Assembly (NCBI RefSeq): GCF_900176605.1
Contig: NZ_FXLP01000005.1
Span: 1-64,000 of the forward strand
DNA length: 64,000 bases
Direction: 5' to 3'
Source: Peptoniphilus vaginalis
GTDB taxonomy: Bacteria; Bacillota; Clostridia; Tissierellales; Peptoniphilaceae
The position numbers were made by a program, and so were the translations under genes. The notes below the pieces were generated by a model, which was not told the origin of the DNA, ran no database searches, and worked only from the letters and a program-made list of their open reading frames with translations. Positions 1-7,664 of this stretch are shown here, piece by piece; position 1 is the first letter of the stretch, and every line of letters starts with the position of its first letter.

Positions 1-1
1 A

Positions 2-76
2 GGCCCTGTGGTCAAGCGGTTAAGACACCACCCTTTCACGGTGGTATCCCGGGTTCGATTCCCGGCAGGGTCACCA
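2..76 (+). tRNA. tRNA-Glu (anticodon TTC)
   Basis: A complete cloverleaf can be drawn. The acceptor GGCCCTG pairs with CAGGGTC, the anticodon arm is CCACC-CTTTCAC-GGTGG with TTC at its centre, the T arm carries GGTTCGATTCC, and CCA is encoded. It is the first of eight tRNA genes in a row on the plus strand, and the cluster probably continues upstream of the window. Confidence 0.97.
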
Positions 77-79
77 GAT

Positions 80-155
80 GGACGCATAGCTCAGTTGGGA
101 GAGCATCTGCCTTACAAGCAGGGGGTCATAGGTTCGAGCCCTATTGTGTCCACCA
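80..155 (+). tRNA. tRNA-Val (anticodon TAC)
   Basis: The acceptor GGACGCA pairs with TGTGTCC (one G-T pair). The anticodon arm CTGC-CTTACAA-GCAG gives TAC, and CCA is encoded. Only three bases separate it from tRNA-Glu, so the two are co-transcribed. Confidence 0.97.
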
Positions 156-161
156 AAATTG

Positions 162-238
162 GGCCTGGTAGTTCAGTTGGTTAGAATGCCAGCCTGTCAC
201 GCTGGAGGTCGTCGGTTCGAGCCCGATCCAGGTCGCCA
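162..238 (+). tRNA. tRNA-Asp (anticodon GTC)
   Basis: The acceptor GGCCTGG pairs with CCAGGTC, and the discriminator base is G, usual for tRNA-Asp. The anticodon arm CAGC-CTGTCAC-GCTG gives GTC, and CCA is encoded. Confidence 0.97.
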
Positions 239-292
239 ATTAAATTTATATAGCAAATTTGTTTCAAATATGTTATTATTAATAAGTGAGAT

Positions 293-368
<76 letters not shown>

Positions 369-395
369 AAAAATCTTATTAGGGACTTACAACAT

Positions 396-481
396 GGAGG
401 AGTTCCCGAGTTGGCCAAAGGGGACGGACTGTAAATCCGTTAGTTTTACTTTCAGTGGTTCAAATCCACTCTCCTCCACCA
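396..481 (+). tRNA. tRNA-Tyr (anticodon GTA)
   Basis: This is an 86-nt class II tRNA with a long variable arm. The acceptor GGAGGAG pairs with CTCCTCC. The anticodon arm CGGA-CTGTAAA-TCCG gives GTA, and CCA is encoded. Confidence 0.97.
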
Positions 482-505
482 AAACTTTATATAATTTTTA
501 TTTAT

Positions 506-580
506 GCGGATGTGGCTCAGTGGTAGAGCATCGCCTTGCCAAGGCGAGGGTCGCGAGTTCGAATCTCGTCATCCGCTCCA
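506..580 (+). tRNA. tRNA-Gly (anticodon GCC)
   Basis: The acceptor GCGGATG pairs with CATCCGC. The anticodon arm CGCC-TTGCCAA-GGCG gives GCC. The discriminator is T and CCA is encoded. Confidence 0.97.
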
Positions 581-589
581 TTTTTTTAT

Positions 590-666
590 GTATCCTTAGC
601 TCAGCTGGATAGAGCGTCTGGCTACGGACCAGAAGGCCGGGGGTTCGAATCCTCTAGGATACGCCA
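590..666 (+). tRNA. tRNA-Arg (anticodon ACG)
   Basis: The acceptor GTATCCT pairs with AGGATAC. The anticodon arm TCTGG-CTACGGA-CCAGA gives ACG; A34 would be deaminated to inosine by TadA. CCA is encoded and an intrinsic terminator follows directly. Confidence 0.97.
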
Positions 667-670
667 CAAA

Positions 671-701
671 AACTTGTAATTTTTATTACAAGCTTTTTTT
701 T
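671..701 (+). terminator. Terminator after tRNA-Arg
   Basis: CTTGTAAT (673-680) and ATTACAAG (685-692) form an 8-bp stem with a TTTT loop, followed by C and eight Ts. It lies between tRNA-Arg and tRNA-Leu, so tRNA-Leu needs readthrough or its own promoter. Confidence 0.8.
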
Positions 702-707
702 GCCCGT

Positions 708-794
708 GCAGGAGTGCTGGAATCGGCAGACAGGCATGTTTGAGGGGCATGTGCGAGAAATCGCGTGAGGGTTCAAGTCCCTCTTTCTGCACCA
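708..794 (+). tRNA. tRNA-Leu (anticodon GAG)
   Basis: This is an 87-nt class II tRNA. The acceptor GCAGGAG pairs with TTTCTGC (two G-T pairs). The anticodon loop TTGAGGG gives GAG, the variable arm is long, and CCA is encoded. It is flanked by terminators on both sides. Confidence 0.95.
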
Positions 795-796
795 GT

Positions 797-828
797 AAGA
801 CTACTTATTGATTTAAGTAGTCTTTTTT
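797..828 (+). terminator. Terminator closing the tRNA cluster
   Basis: AAGACTACTT (797-806) pairs perfectly with AAGTAGTCTT (815-824), with an 8-nt loop and a T run. The following 244 bases up to 1072 hold no gene that I can see, only AT-rich sequence and a weak hairpin for the opposite strand. Confidence 0.85.
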
Positions 829-923
829 AATATTTTTTTATTATTCTGAAATAATTAAAGTCAAATATTTTAGAAGTGCTATTTAATATATTCCTATTAG
901 TGGCTTAAATAATAAATTCCAAA

Positions 924-949
924 CAAAAAAACTTGGATTATACCAAGCT
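924..949 (-). terminator. Possible terminator of the RNase H-like gene
   Basis: Read on the minus strand, CTTGG-TATAAT-CCAAG is followed by TTTTTTTG. The stem is only 5 bp and lies about 120 nt past the stop of the minus-strand gene, so this is a weak call. Confidence 0.35.
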
Positions 950-1072
950 TTTAATATGTTTATGATTTAGACCAGTAACTTTTAAATGTTTTGAATTCAG
1001 AAGTATTAACAGATAATGCTTATTTTGTTCTTAGCATTCTAGCTTAAAAAAATTTTTGAAATCAATTTATTA

Positions 1073-2035
1073 TTAGTTTTTTAATTCTACTTCTAATATC
1101 TTTTTACATAATTCCTTTTCGTTTTCGAAGACATGATCCAAGTAATACAAAATTATAATTTTTGAAGGACTTTTAAGCTTGCTTTTATTTTCTAAGCTAA
1201 GCGAAAAGTCCTTTTTTAATATGAAGTAGCACTTATTTTTCTCATCGTATAGGCCGTCTTCTGTGTTTATTTTTATTACAAAGGATTTGTTATATTCTTT
1301 TAAATTTAAAAATGAAAGCTTTTCTTCAAGCTTATTAAAGACTTCAAGGCTGTATAGTCCTCTTGATGCAAAGTAGTCTTCTTGATAGTTAGTCTTTCCT
1401 TGCAAGATTATGGTATTGCCCAGTAATTTAAAATCCTCTAAAACAAAGTCGAAACATAATTCTTTAAAGCTAAGTTCTTTTTTTAAATTTTCACTAATAG
1501 ACCCATCTAGTAAAATTAAATTCTTTAGACTTTCTAAAGAGTAGTCCAAGATCCTATCCATAGATGACTTGTCGCCTTCTATAAACTTTTTAAAAAGTGA
1601 TTTTATTTTTATTCCCTGGTAGTCTTTTTCTTTTGATAAGTTAGAAGTGTCTAAAAAATTATCTAAAAGAACTTTGTTAGAGTGTGATGGGAGTTTAAAG
1701 ATAAAGTTGTAGGCTTTTGTAACTTCTTGTAGGTCTATAAAGTTAAAGGAAAAATCTTTTGAGAAATACATTTGACACTTTGCCTTAAAAAAACCCAAGT
1801 CAAAGGACTTACCTGCATAAGTTATAAAGACTTTTCCAACAATTAGTGGAAGGACTTCTTCCAGCAAATGTCTCTCGTCTTTAAAACTTTCTACATAATA
1901 AATTTTTATCTTATCAGAGTCTTTCTCTGCGATACCAATGGATATAATTGAGTCCAAGTCTCTTGAGAGTCCTGATGTTTCTATTTTTAAATAATTTCTC
2001 TTTGGTGGAGAAATTTCTCTTTCTAAAACCTTCAC
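1073..2035 (-). CDS. RNase H-like (YprB-type) protein with an altered active site
   Basis: 320 aa. The N-terminal half looks like the ribonuclease H-like exonuclease fold of YprB proteins. An ExoI-like segment runs YLKIETSGLSRD (residues 15-26), an ExoII-like segment ITYAGKSFDLGF lies near residue 72, and a YSLESLKNL segment near 165 sits where ExoIII is expected. The family's first metal ligand is normally the Asp of a FFDIET motif; here it is Lys17, so catalysis is doubtful, although Glu19 and the Asp of SFDLGF remain. The C-terminal 130 residues are unassigned. The gene stands alone on the minus strand between the tRNA cluster and a divergent cysteine desulfurase. Function is unproven; a degenerate nuclease or nucleic-acid-binding role is inferred. 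Confidence 0.7.
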   Translation of the reverse strand: MKVLEREISPPKRNYLKIETSGLSRDLDSIISIGIAEKDSDKIKIYYVESFKDERHLLEEVLPLIVGKVFITYAGKSFDLGFFKAKCQMYFSKDFSFNFIDLQEVTKAYNFIFKLPSHSNKVLLDNFLDTSNLSKEKDYQGIKIKSLFKKFIEGDKSSMDRILDYSLESLKNLILLDGSISENLKKELSFKELCFDFVLEDFKLLGNTIILQGKTNYQEDYFASRGLYSLEVFNKLEEKLSFLNLKEYNKSFVIKINTEDGLYDEKNKCYFILKKDFSLSLENKSKLKSPSKIIILYYLDHVFENEKELCKKILEVELKN

Positions 2036-2180
2036 ATTATCACCATCTTAAGTATAACATTAAAAACTTTTTATTCTTATAAAAATTCTCATTAAATAGG
2101 CACAAGGTTAGAAATCAAGAAGCAAGTCGTGTTATAATATGAAATTAGTAGAAAGTTAAGAATAGATAGAAGGATGTTAT

Positions 2181-3326
2181 ATGATATATTTAGATAATTG
2201 TGCAACTACAAAACCAGATAAAGAAGTTGTTGAAGTAATGATGAAGGCTCTTACTGATGACTTTGCCAACCCATCATCACTTCACAGCTTTGGTCACAGG
2301 GTTGAAAAGGAAATAGATGTGGCAAGGAAGAATGCAGCTAGCCTTATTGGAGCTCAGGCTGAAGAAATTTATTTCACTTCTGGAGGTACTGAAAGCAACA
2401 ACATCGCCGTACATGGTGCAATAGAAAAGAACAAGAGGAGGGGCAAGAAGATAATAACTTCTGCCATTGAACATGCATCTATTGATGACCAATTTAAACA
2501 CTACAAAGAAAAGGGCTATGATGTTGTCTATCTCGATGTAGATGAAACAGGTGCTGCTGACATAGAAAAGTTTAAGGAAGTCATGGATGAGGACACAATT
2601 TTAGTTTCCCTCATCTATGTTCACAACGAGCTGGGGACTGTCAATAGGGTCAAGGAAATTTTTGAAATAGCCAAATCTGTTAACAAGGATGTCTTTTGTC
2701 ACGTTGATGGAGTTCAAGCTGTTGGGAAAATTCCTGTCAATGTTAAGGACCTAGGCTGTCATACTTTTTCTTTCTCATCTCACAAAATTTATGGACCAAA
2801 GGGGATGGGAGCTCTTTATAAGAGAAAAGATGTAAAGATAAATAGCCTTGTGATTGGTGGAGGCCAAGAAAAGGGTCTTAGGTCAGGAACTGAAAATGTG
2901 CCAGGGATACTTGGATTTGGCAAGGCCTGTGAACTTACAAAGAGAGATTTAGACAAGCGACTTGCTCACGCAAGGGAAATTAAAGAATATTTACTTAAGA
3001 AGCTAGAGGGAAATCTGGAAGACTATAAGATCAACACTCCAGAAGACTCCACAGACTTTATTGTTTCTCTATCTATATTAGATATTAGGGCAGAAGTTCT
3101 TCTCCATTATCTCGAAGGAGAGGAAATTTATATTTCAACTGCATCAGCTTGTACCTCTAATGGGACTCACAAGTCCACAACTCTTGAGAAAATTGGACTT
3201 TCTGATAAGTATGCTGAGGGAACTATAAGAATTTGTACATCTAAGGACACAACAAAAGAAGATATAGATATTTTTGTAGAAAAAATAATAAAATATGTTG
3301 ATGAAATAAGAAAAATAATGAGATAG
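2181..3326 (+). CDS. Cysteine desulfurase (NifS/IscS family)
   Basis: 381 aa, full length. It is a PLP enzyme that moves sulfur from cysteine to an active-site cysteine as a persulfide. Visible motifs are the N-terminal YLDNCATTKP, the HVDGVQAVGKIP segment, the PLP lysine in SSHKIYGPKG (Lys202), RSGTENV, and the catalytic Cys324 in STASACTSNG. Only 8 bases separate it from thiI, so it is probably the dedicated sulfur donor for ThiI, as NifZ is in Bacillus. A TATAAT at 2133-2138 is the likely -10, with no good -35. The start ATG has an AGAAGGATG ribosome site. Confidence 0.93.
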   Translation: MIYLDNCATTKPDKEVVEVMMKALTDDFANPSSLHSFGHRVEKEIDVARKNAASLIGAQAEEIYFTSGGTESNNIAVHGAIEKNKRRGKKIITSAIEHASIDDQFKHYKEKGYDVVYLDVDETGAADIEKFKEVMDEDTILVSLIYVHNELGTVNRVKEIFEIAKSVNKDVFCHVDGVQAVGKIPVNVKDLGCHTFSFSSHKIYGPKGMGALYKRKDVKINSLVIGGGQEKGLRSGTENVPGILGFGKACELTKRDLDKRLAHAREIKEYLLKKLEGNLEDYKINTPEDSTDFIVSLSILDIRAEVLLHYLEGEEIYISTASACTSNGTHKSTTLEKIGLSDKYAEGTIRICTSKDTTKEDIDIFVEKIIKYVDEIRKIMR

Positions 3327-3334
3327 GTGATTGA

Positions 3335-4516
3335 ATGAAAAAAGTTATGGCCCTTTCACTTGGGGAAGTCATTCTCAAGGGAAAAAACAGACACAGGTTT
3401 ATAGAGAAGCTAATTAAATCTGTTAGGAGAAATCTTAGAAATCTTGACCACGGAAAAATTTACCACAATATGGGTAAAATCTACGTTGAAGTAAGTGGCG
3501 ACAACGATGAAAAATTAATAAATAGGTTAAAGCACGTTTTTGGAATTGTCTATATTGCACCGACTTGTGAGGTTGAAACTAAGTGGGAGACAATTGAAGA
3601 AGCGGTTGTAAAAATTGTAGGTGAAACTTTAAAAGACCATCCAGAATACAAAACTTTTAAGGTTAAGACAAATAGGGGGGATAAAAAGTTCCCACTTAAT
3701 TCTATGGAAATTTCTGCAAAAATTGGTGGAATGGTCTTAAAAAACTTTGACATCAAGGTTGACGTTCATGACCCGGACTTTTTTGTTTACTGCGATTTGA
3801 AAAAGGATACCTATATTTATGTAGATAAGATTAAAGCCCATGGCGGACTTCCAACAGGTACAAATGGTAGGGGACTTCTTCTCCTATCAGGTGGGATCGA
3901 CTCTCCAGTTGCAGGATTTTTGATGGCAAAAAGAGGAGTACTTGTGGATTGCCTTCACTTCCATTCCTATCCCTTCACATCTGAAAGAGCAGAAGAAAAG
4001 GTTAAGAAACTTGCAGAAGATATTTCAAACTTCTCAGGAGATTTGACATTTTATTCAGTAAACCTTTTGGATATTCAAAAGGAAATAAATATAAACTGTC
4101 CTGAAGACGAAATGACTATTATATCTAGAAGGTTTATGATGAGGATTGCAGATAAAATTGCAAGAGACAATGGATACGACTGCATAATCACAGGTGAAAA
4201 CTTGGGACAAGTTGCATCACAAACTATTGACGGATTAAAGGTAACTGACGCTATCACAGATAAGATTGTCTTTAGACCACTAATTGGGATGGATAAGGTA
4301 AATATAATTGATATAGCCAAAGACATTGATACTTATGAGACATCAATCCTACCTTACGAAGATTGCTGTACAGTATTCTTGCCAAAACATCCACTTTTGA
4401 CCCCAAGCATTGAGGGCATAGAAAAGTCTGAAGAGCCACTTGACTGTGACAAGCTAGTGGAAGAAACTATAGGTAAAATGAAAATTGAAAAAATAGGAGG
4501 AAGCGATGAAGAGTAA
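3335..4516 (+). CDS. thiI: tRNA 4-thiouridine synthase ThiI
   Basis: 393 aa. ThiI adenylates U8 of tRNA and transfers sulfur to give s4U. A ferredoxin-like/THUMP region fills about residues 1-165. A PP-loop SGGIDS (185-190) and the downstream IITGENLGQVASQT and LPYEDCCTVFLPKHP segments follow. There is no C-terminal rhodanese domain, as is usual in Firmicutes, which fits direct sulfur transfer from the upstream desulfurase. The 3' end overlaps the lemA start by 11 bases, so translation of the two is likely coupled. Confidence 0.95.
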   Translation: MKKVMALSLGEVILKGKNRHRFIEKLIKSVRRNLRNLDHGKIYHNMGKIYVEVSGDNDEKLINRLKHVFGIVYIAPTCEVETKWETIEEAVVKIVGETLKDHPEYKTFKVKTNRGDKKFPLNSMEISAKIGGMVLKNFDIKVDVHDPDFFVYCDLKKDTYIYVDKIKAHGGLPTGTNGRGLLLLSGGIDSPVAGFLMAKRGVLVDCLHFHSYPFTSERAEEKVKKLAEDISNFSGDLTFYSVNLLDIQKEININCPEDEMTIISRRFMMRIADKIARDNGYDCIITGENLGQVASQTIDGLKVTDAITDKIVFRPLIGMDKVNIIDIAKDIDTYETSILPYEDCCTVFLPKHPLLTPSIEGIEKSEEPLDCDKLVEETIGKMKIEKIGGSDEE

Positions 4517-5078
4517 AAACAGAGGCGGAGCTGGAATTATTGCTATTATAGCTGTAGTTGTTGTAATTGCAATTTTCTTCGGAGGCCAATGGAACAAGCT
4601 AGTCAAGCTAGATGAAGATGTTAATGGTGCTTGGGCACAAGTCCAAAACCAAGTAAAAAGACGTGCTGACTTAATTCCAAATATTGTAGAAACTGTTAAG
4701 GGATACGCAGGTCACGAAAAGGAAACTTTCACAGAAATAACTAAGGCTCGTGCAGGTGTTACTGAAGCAAATACACCTAAGAAACTTGCTGAAGCCAATG
4801 ACAACTTAACTCAAGCCATTAGTAGACTTAATCTTGTTGTGGAAAATTATCCTGAATTAAAGGCAAACCAAAACTTCTTAGATCTACAAGCTCAACTTGA
4901 AGGGACTGAAAATAGGATTGCCACAGAAAGAATGAGATACAACGAAACAGTTAAGGCTTACAACCAAAAGGTCAGAAGGTTCCCAACAAATATAATTGCA
5001 AAAATATTAGGTTTTGGACCAAGAGATTATTTTGAAGTTTCAGAAAAGGACAATCAAGTACCAGAAGTTAAATTTTAG
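4506..5078 (+). CDS. lemA: LemA family membrane protein
   Basis: 190 aa. One N-terminal membrane segment (about residues 10-27, IIAIIAVVVVIAIFF) is followed by the LemA helical core, with the conserved LDEDVNGAWAQVQNQVKRRADLIPN stretch (about 34-58). The AGGAGG site lies inside thiI. LemA proteins are commonly paired with TPM-domain proteins, as here with the next gene 9 bases away. The molecular role is unknown; an envelope function is likely. Confidence 0.93.
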   Translation: MKSKNRGGAGIIAIIAVVVVIAIFFGGQWNKLVKLDEDVNGAWAQVQNQVKRRADLIPNIVETVKGYAGHEKETFTEITKARAGVTEANTPKKLAEANDNLTQAISRLNLVVENYPELKANQNFLDLQAQLEGTENRIATERMRYNETVKAYNQKVRRFPTNIIAKILGFGPRDYFEVSEKDNQVPEVKF

Positions 5079-5087
5079 GAGATAGCT

Positions 5088-5936
5088 ATGAAAAAATTGT
5101 TAGCTACAATATTATGTGCATTAATCCTTGTCCTTAATGTCTATGCCTTTGACAAGGACAAAATGTCCTATAATGTTTACGATGAGACAAATACTTTGAG
5201 CCAGGAGACTATAGACTATCTCAACAAAACCACTTATGACTTGAAAAAGAAAACTGGTGGGGAGATAGGAGTTGTCATTGTAAAAAGTTTGGAAGGCTAT
5301 AGTCTTGAAGAATATGCCACAAAGATTTTCAATGACATAAAAATTGGTGACAAAGACAAAGACAATGGAGTCCTAATCCTTCTTGCTCTACTTGATAAGG
5401 ACAATAGGCAGGTAAAAATCGAGACAGGATATGGGGCAGAGGGTTTTGTCCCTGACGCCTATGCATCGAGAATTATAAGGGAAATGGGAAGGGTTGTTGC
5501 TGAAAATGAAAATGACAGACCCTTTGAGAAGGCAGTCCTAGAAGGATATGCCCAAATAATAAAATTATATGAAGGAGAATATGGCGTTAACATCGCAGCA
5601 AGAGAGCCACAAGAGGAAATTGATTATTCTGATGATAATTACAAGGATGGAGATCCCTTCTTGGCAATTTTTAAATTAATTTTTATCATTGCTGTAATTT
5701 CTATGATTTTTAGAAATAGAAATAATGGAGGACCTGGTGGCGGAAGTGGACCAGGAAGCAGGAGAAGGAGACAAGGACCAGTAATCTTCTGGGGACCAGG
5801 TTCCTTTGGCGGCTTTGGTGACTTCGGAGGATCAGGTGGTTTCGGTGGATCATCTGGTGGCTTTGGCGGCGGAGGCTTTGGTGGCTTCGGCGGAGGAGGT
5901 TCCTCTGGTGGCGGAGGTGCCAGCGGAAGCATTTAA
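5088..5936 (+). CDS. TPM-domain secreted/membrane protein (YgcG-like)
   Basis: 282 aa. A signal peptide (about residues 1-20, ending VYA) leads into a TPM domain (about 25-155) with the typical VYDETNTLS, GGEIGVVIV and IETGYGAEGFVPDAYA stretches. A membrane helix follows near 195-210. The tail of about 60 residues is almost entirely Gly, Ser and Phe and ends in a GGGGASGSI run. It pairs with LemA. Its stop codon abuts the stop of the opposing gene with no gap, and its terminator lies inside that gene at 6008-6051. Confidence 0.9.
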   Translation: MKKLLATILCALILVLNVYAFDKDKMSYNVYDETNTLSQETIDYLNKTTYDLKKKTGGEIGVVIVKSLEGYSLEEYATKIFNDIKIGDKDKDNGVLILLALLDKDNRQVKIETGYGAEGFVPDAYASRIIREMGRVVAENENDRPFEKAVLEGYAQIIKLYEGEYGVNIAAREPQEEIDYSDDNYKDGDPFLAIFKLIFIIAVISMIFRNRNNGGPGGGSGPGSRRRRQGPVIFWGPGSFGGFGDFGGSGGFGGSSGGFGGGGFGGFGGGGSSGGGGASGSI

Positions 5937-6644
5937 TCAAAAGCCAAAGATAAGAGAAAAAATTCCAATCAAAATTATTTGATGGAGAAAATAAATTAAA
6001 AGAGAGTGCCTCCCCATGATATTGATAATATTGTGGGAGGCTTCTTTTTTTGTAAATTTTACTAAGTCAAAGAGGAAGTAGCCCATGTAAAATAAAAATA
6101 TCCAGGGGATAATAGGGAAGTAGTCGCCTGATGAAAAGTTGTCGCCTGGTAGACCAAGAATAAATAAGTTTAAATCATAGAGGGACTTTGGTGGAGTGAT
6201 CTTACCAAAGAAAATACTTCCGTAGTAAATCCTCTTTAGAGAGACAAATAAAATCGTACTTAAAATAAGTCCAAGCCTTGGATTTATTTTTTTTATGTAG
6301 TTTTTTATCAGGATGTGGATCAAAGTCGCAAGAGCAAAGAAGTGAATGATTCCAAAATAAATTGCATCTTCCCTGGAGTAGACGTAGGACCCAAGAGTGA
6401 TTAAGAGAGAAAGTCCAGTTAAGATTAAAAACTTCTTCTTAAAGCTATTGGAAAAGTGAGTTGAGTAACCTGAAATCAAAATAAAGGAAATGCAAATATA
6501 TTGTTGGTAGTAATAAAAGTTGTGGTTGAAATTAAAACCGTAGAAATTTTCAAGGTCAAAGAGACCGTGATAAATTATCATATTTATAATTGTGAAGCCA
6601 CGCAAAAAATCTATGGCGTTGTATCTTTTTTTAATTGTATCCAT
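5937..6644 (-). CDS. DUF1624 / heparan-alpha-glucosaminide N-acetyltransferase-like membrane protein
   Basis: 235 aa with about seven membrane segments. The N-terminal RYNAIDFLRGFTIINMIIYH and the C-terminal GRHSLLIYFLHQ motif are typical of the DUF1624 acyltransferase-like family, which is thought to move acyl groups across the membrane to sugars. A minus-strand -10 (TATAAT, complement of 6661-6666) lies 17 bases before the start. It stands alone and converges on the TPM gene. The substrate is unknown. Confidence 0.85.
   Translation of the reverse strand: MDTIKKRYNAIDFLRGFTIINMIIYHGLFDLENFYGFNFNHNFYYYQQYICISFILISGYSTHFSNSFKKKFLILTGLSLLITLGSYVYSREDAIYFGIIHFFALATLIHILIKNYIKKINPRLGLILSTILFVSLKRIYYGSIFFGKITPPKSLYDLNLFILGLPGDNFSSGDYFPIIPWIFLFYMGYFLFDLVKFTKKEASHNIINIMGRHSLLIYFLHQIILIGIFSLIFGF
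6008..6051 (+). terminator. Intrinsic terminator inside the opposing coding region
   Basis: GCCTCCC (6008-6014) pairs with GGGAGGC (6035-6041), with partial pairing in the intervening 20 bases, and is followed by TTCTTTTTTT. It is oriented for the lemA-TPM transcript but lies about 70 bases inside the minus-strand DUF1624 gene, next to its conserved GRHS codons. Confidence 0.8.
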
Positions 6645-6700
6645 GTAACACCTCAGAAAAATTATAACACAAATAAGAGTGAGGTAAGGGGGCTTAGCTT

Positions 6701-6845
6701 GTTGACTTAGTAAAAAATTGTGAGTTTATAAAAATTTATGAAGTTATAAAAGATTATGAGTTTGTAAAAAGATTATGAAGTTGTAAAAATTTATGAAGTT
6801 GTGAAAGTTTATTAACTTATAAAATAATATGAGTTTGTAGTTTCT
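6701..6845. repeat. 18-bp-period intergenic array, locus 1 (eight units)
   Basis: Eight head-to-tail degenerate units start at 6701, 6719, 6737, 6755, 6774, 6792, 6810 and 6828. Seven are exactly 18 bp and one is 19 bp. The consensus is TATGAAGTTGTAAAAATT. There are no spacers, so this is not a CRISPR array. The rest of the 6645-7035 gap is plain AT-rich sequence. Confidence 0.85.
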
Positions 6846-7035
6846 TACTTATTAATTAAAATTTTAAACTTCATAAATATCAAAAAGCAATATTATAAAA
6901 TGTTTAAAAGGGAAAACTTACTAAATTAAACTTGCTAAAGACAAGACAAAAATAAGAAAAAGCTAAAAGTTATGCGATCAATTTTTGGTAAATTATATTT
7001 TACAAAAAATTTAATAAAATAAATTGATTAAGCTA

Positions 7036-7064
7036 TTGACTTTAAATATTTTAACATTTATACT
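7036..7064 (+). promoter_or_regulatory. Promoter of the XRE-potABCD operon
   Basis: TTGACT (7036-7041), a 17-base spacer and TATACT (7059-7064) lie 50 bases before the regulator start. Confidence 0.7.
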
Positions 7065-7114
7065 CTAATGAGTTTAATAATTTAAGTAATTTGTTTAATA
7101 TTATAGGTGATGCA

Positions 7115-7654
7115 ATGAATATTGGAAATAAAATAAGAGAAATGAGAATTGAAAAAGGACTTACCCAAGAGGAGCTGGCAGATAGGTCAGAACTTACTAA
7201 GGGTTTCATTTCTCAAATCGAAAGAGATTTGACATCGCCATCTGTCGACTCTCTTTTAGATATACTTGAGGCCCTTGGTACTGACCCCGGGCTTTTTTTT
7301 AAGAGGGAAGAAAATGAAAAAATAATTTTCGCTGAAGAGGACTTTTTCGAAAGTGAAAATGTAGAGCTTGGCTATGTCCTTGACTGGGTTATTCCCAATG
7401 CACAAAAAAACCAAATGGAGCCTATGAGGATTTTAATTAAACCCGGTGGAACTTCTAAGGAGATCCAGCCCTATGAGGGCGAGGAGTTTGGCTTTGTCCT
7501 AAGGGGATCGGTCAAACTCTACTATGGAAGTGAAGAGTACAAGGTGAAGAAGGGCGAGTGCTTTTATTTCAAGGCGACTAAGTCCCATTACTTAAAAAAT
7601 GAAGGAAAGTGCGATACTGAGATTTTGTGGATATCATCTCCACCAAATTTTTAG
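7115..7654 (+). CDS. XRE-cupin transcriptional regulator (PuuR-like)
   Basis: 179 aa. An N-terminal HTH_3 domain (about residues 1-57, with LTQEELADRSELTKGFISQIERD) is followed by a cupin sensor domain (about 105-178, LIKPGGTSKE and a GECFYFKATKSHYLKN core). The ATG at 7115 is chosen over the in-frame TTG at 7091 because AGGTGA (7105-7110) lies just before it and would be inside the coding region otherwise. It heads the polyamine uptake operon, 10 bases before potA, a common arrangement in Firmicutes, and is inferred to control the operon in response to polyamines. Confidence 0.9.
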   Translation: MNIGNKIREMRIEKGLTQEELADRSELTKGFISQIERDLTSPSVDSLLDILEALGTDPGLFFKREENEKIIFAEEDFFESENVELGYVLDWVIPNAQKNQMEPMRILIKPGGTSKEIQPYEGEEFGFVLRGSVKLYYGSEEYKVKKGECFYFKATKSHYLKNEGKCDTEILWISSPPNF

Positions 7655-7664
7655 GCGGTGAAAT

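Noticed and set aside
5639-5932. Proline-rich minus-strand frame opposite the TPM gene
   Set aside because: It is the mirror of the Gly-rich tail codons and has no start signal.
6701-6845. CRISPR array
   Set aside because: The units are contiguous without unique spacers, are too short and degenerate, and no cas genes are present.
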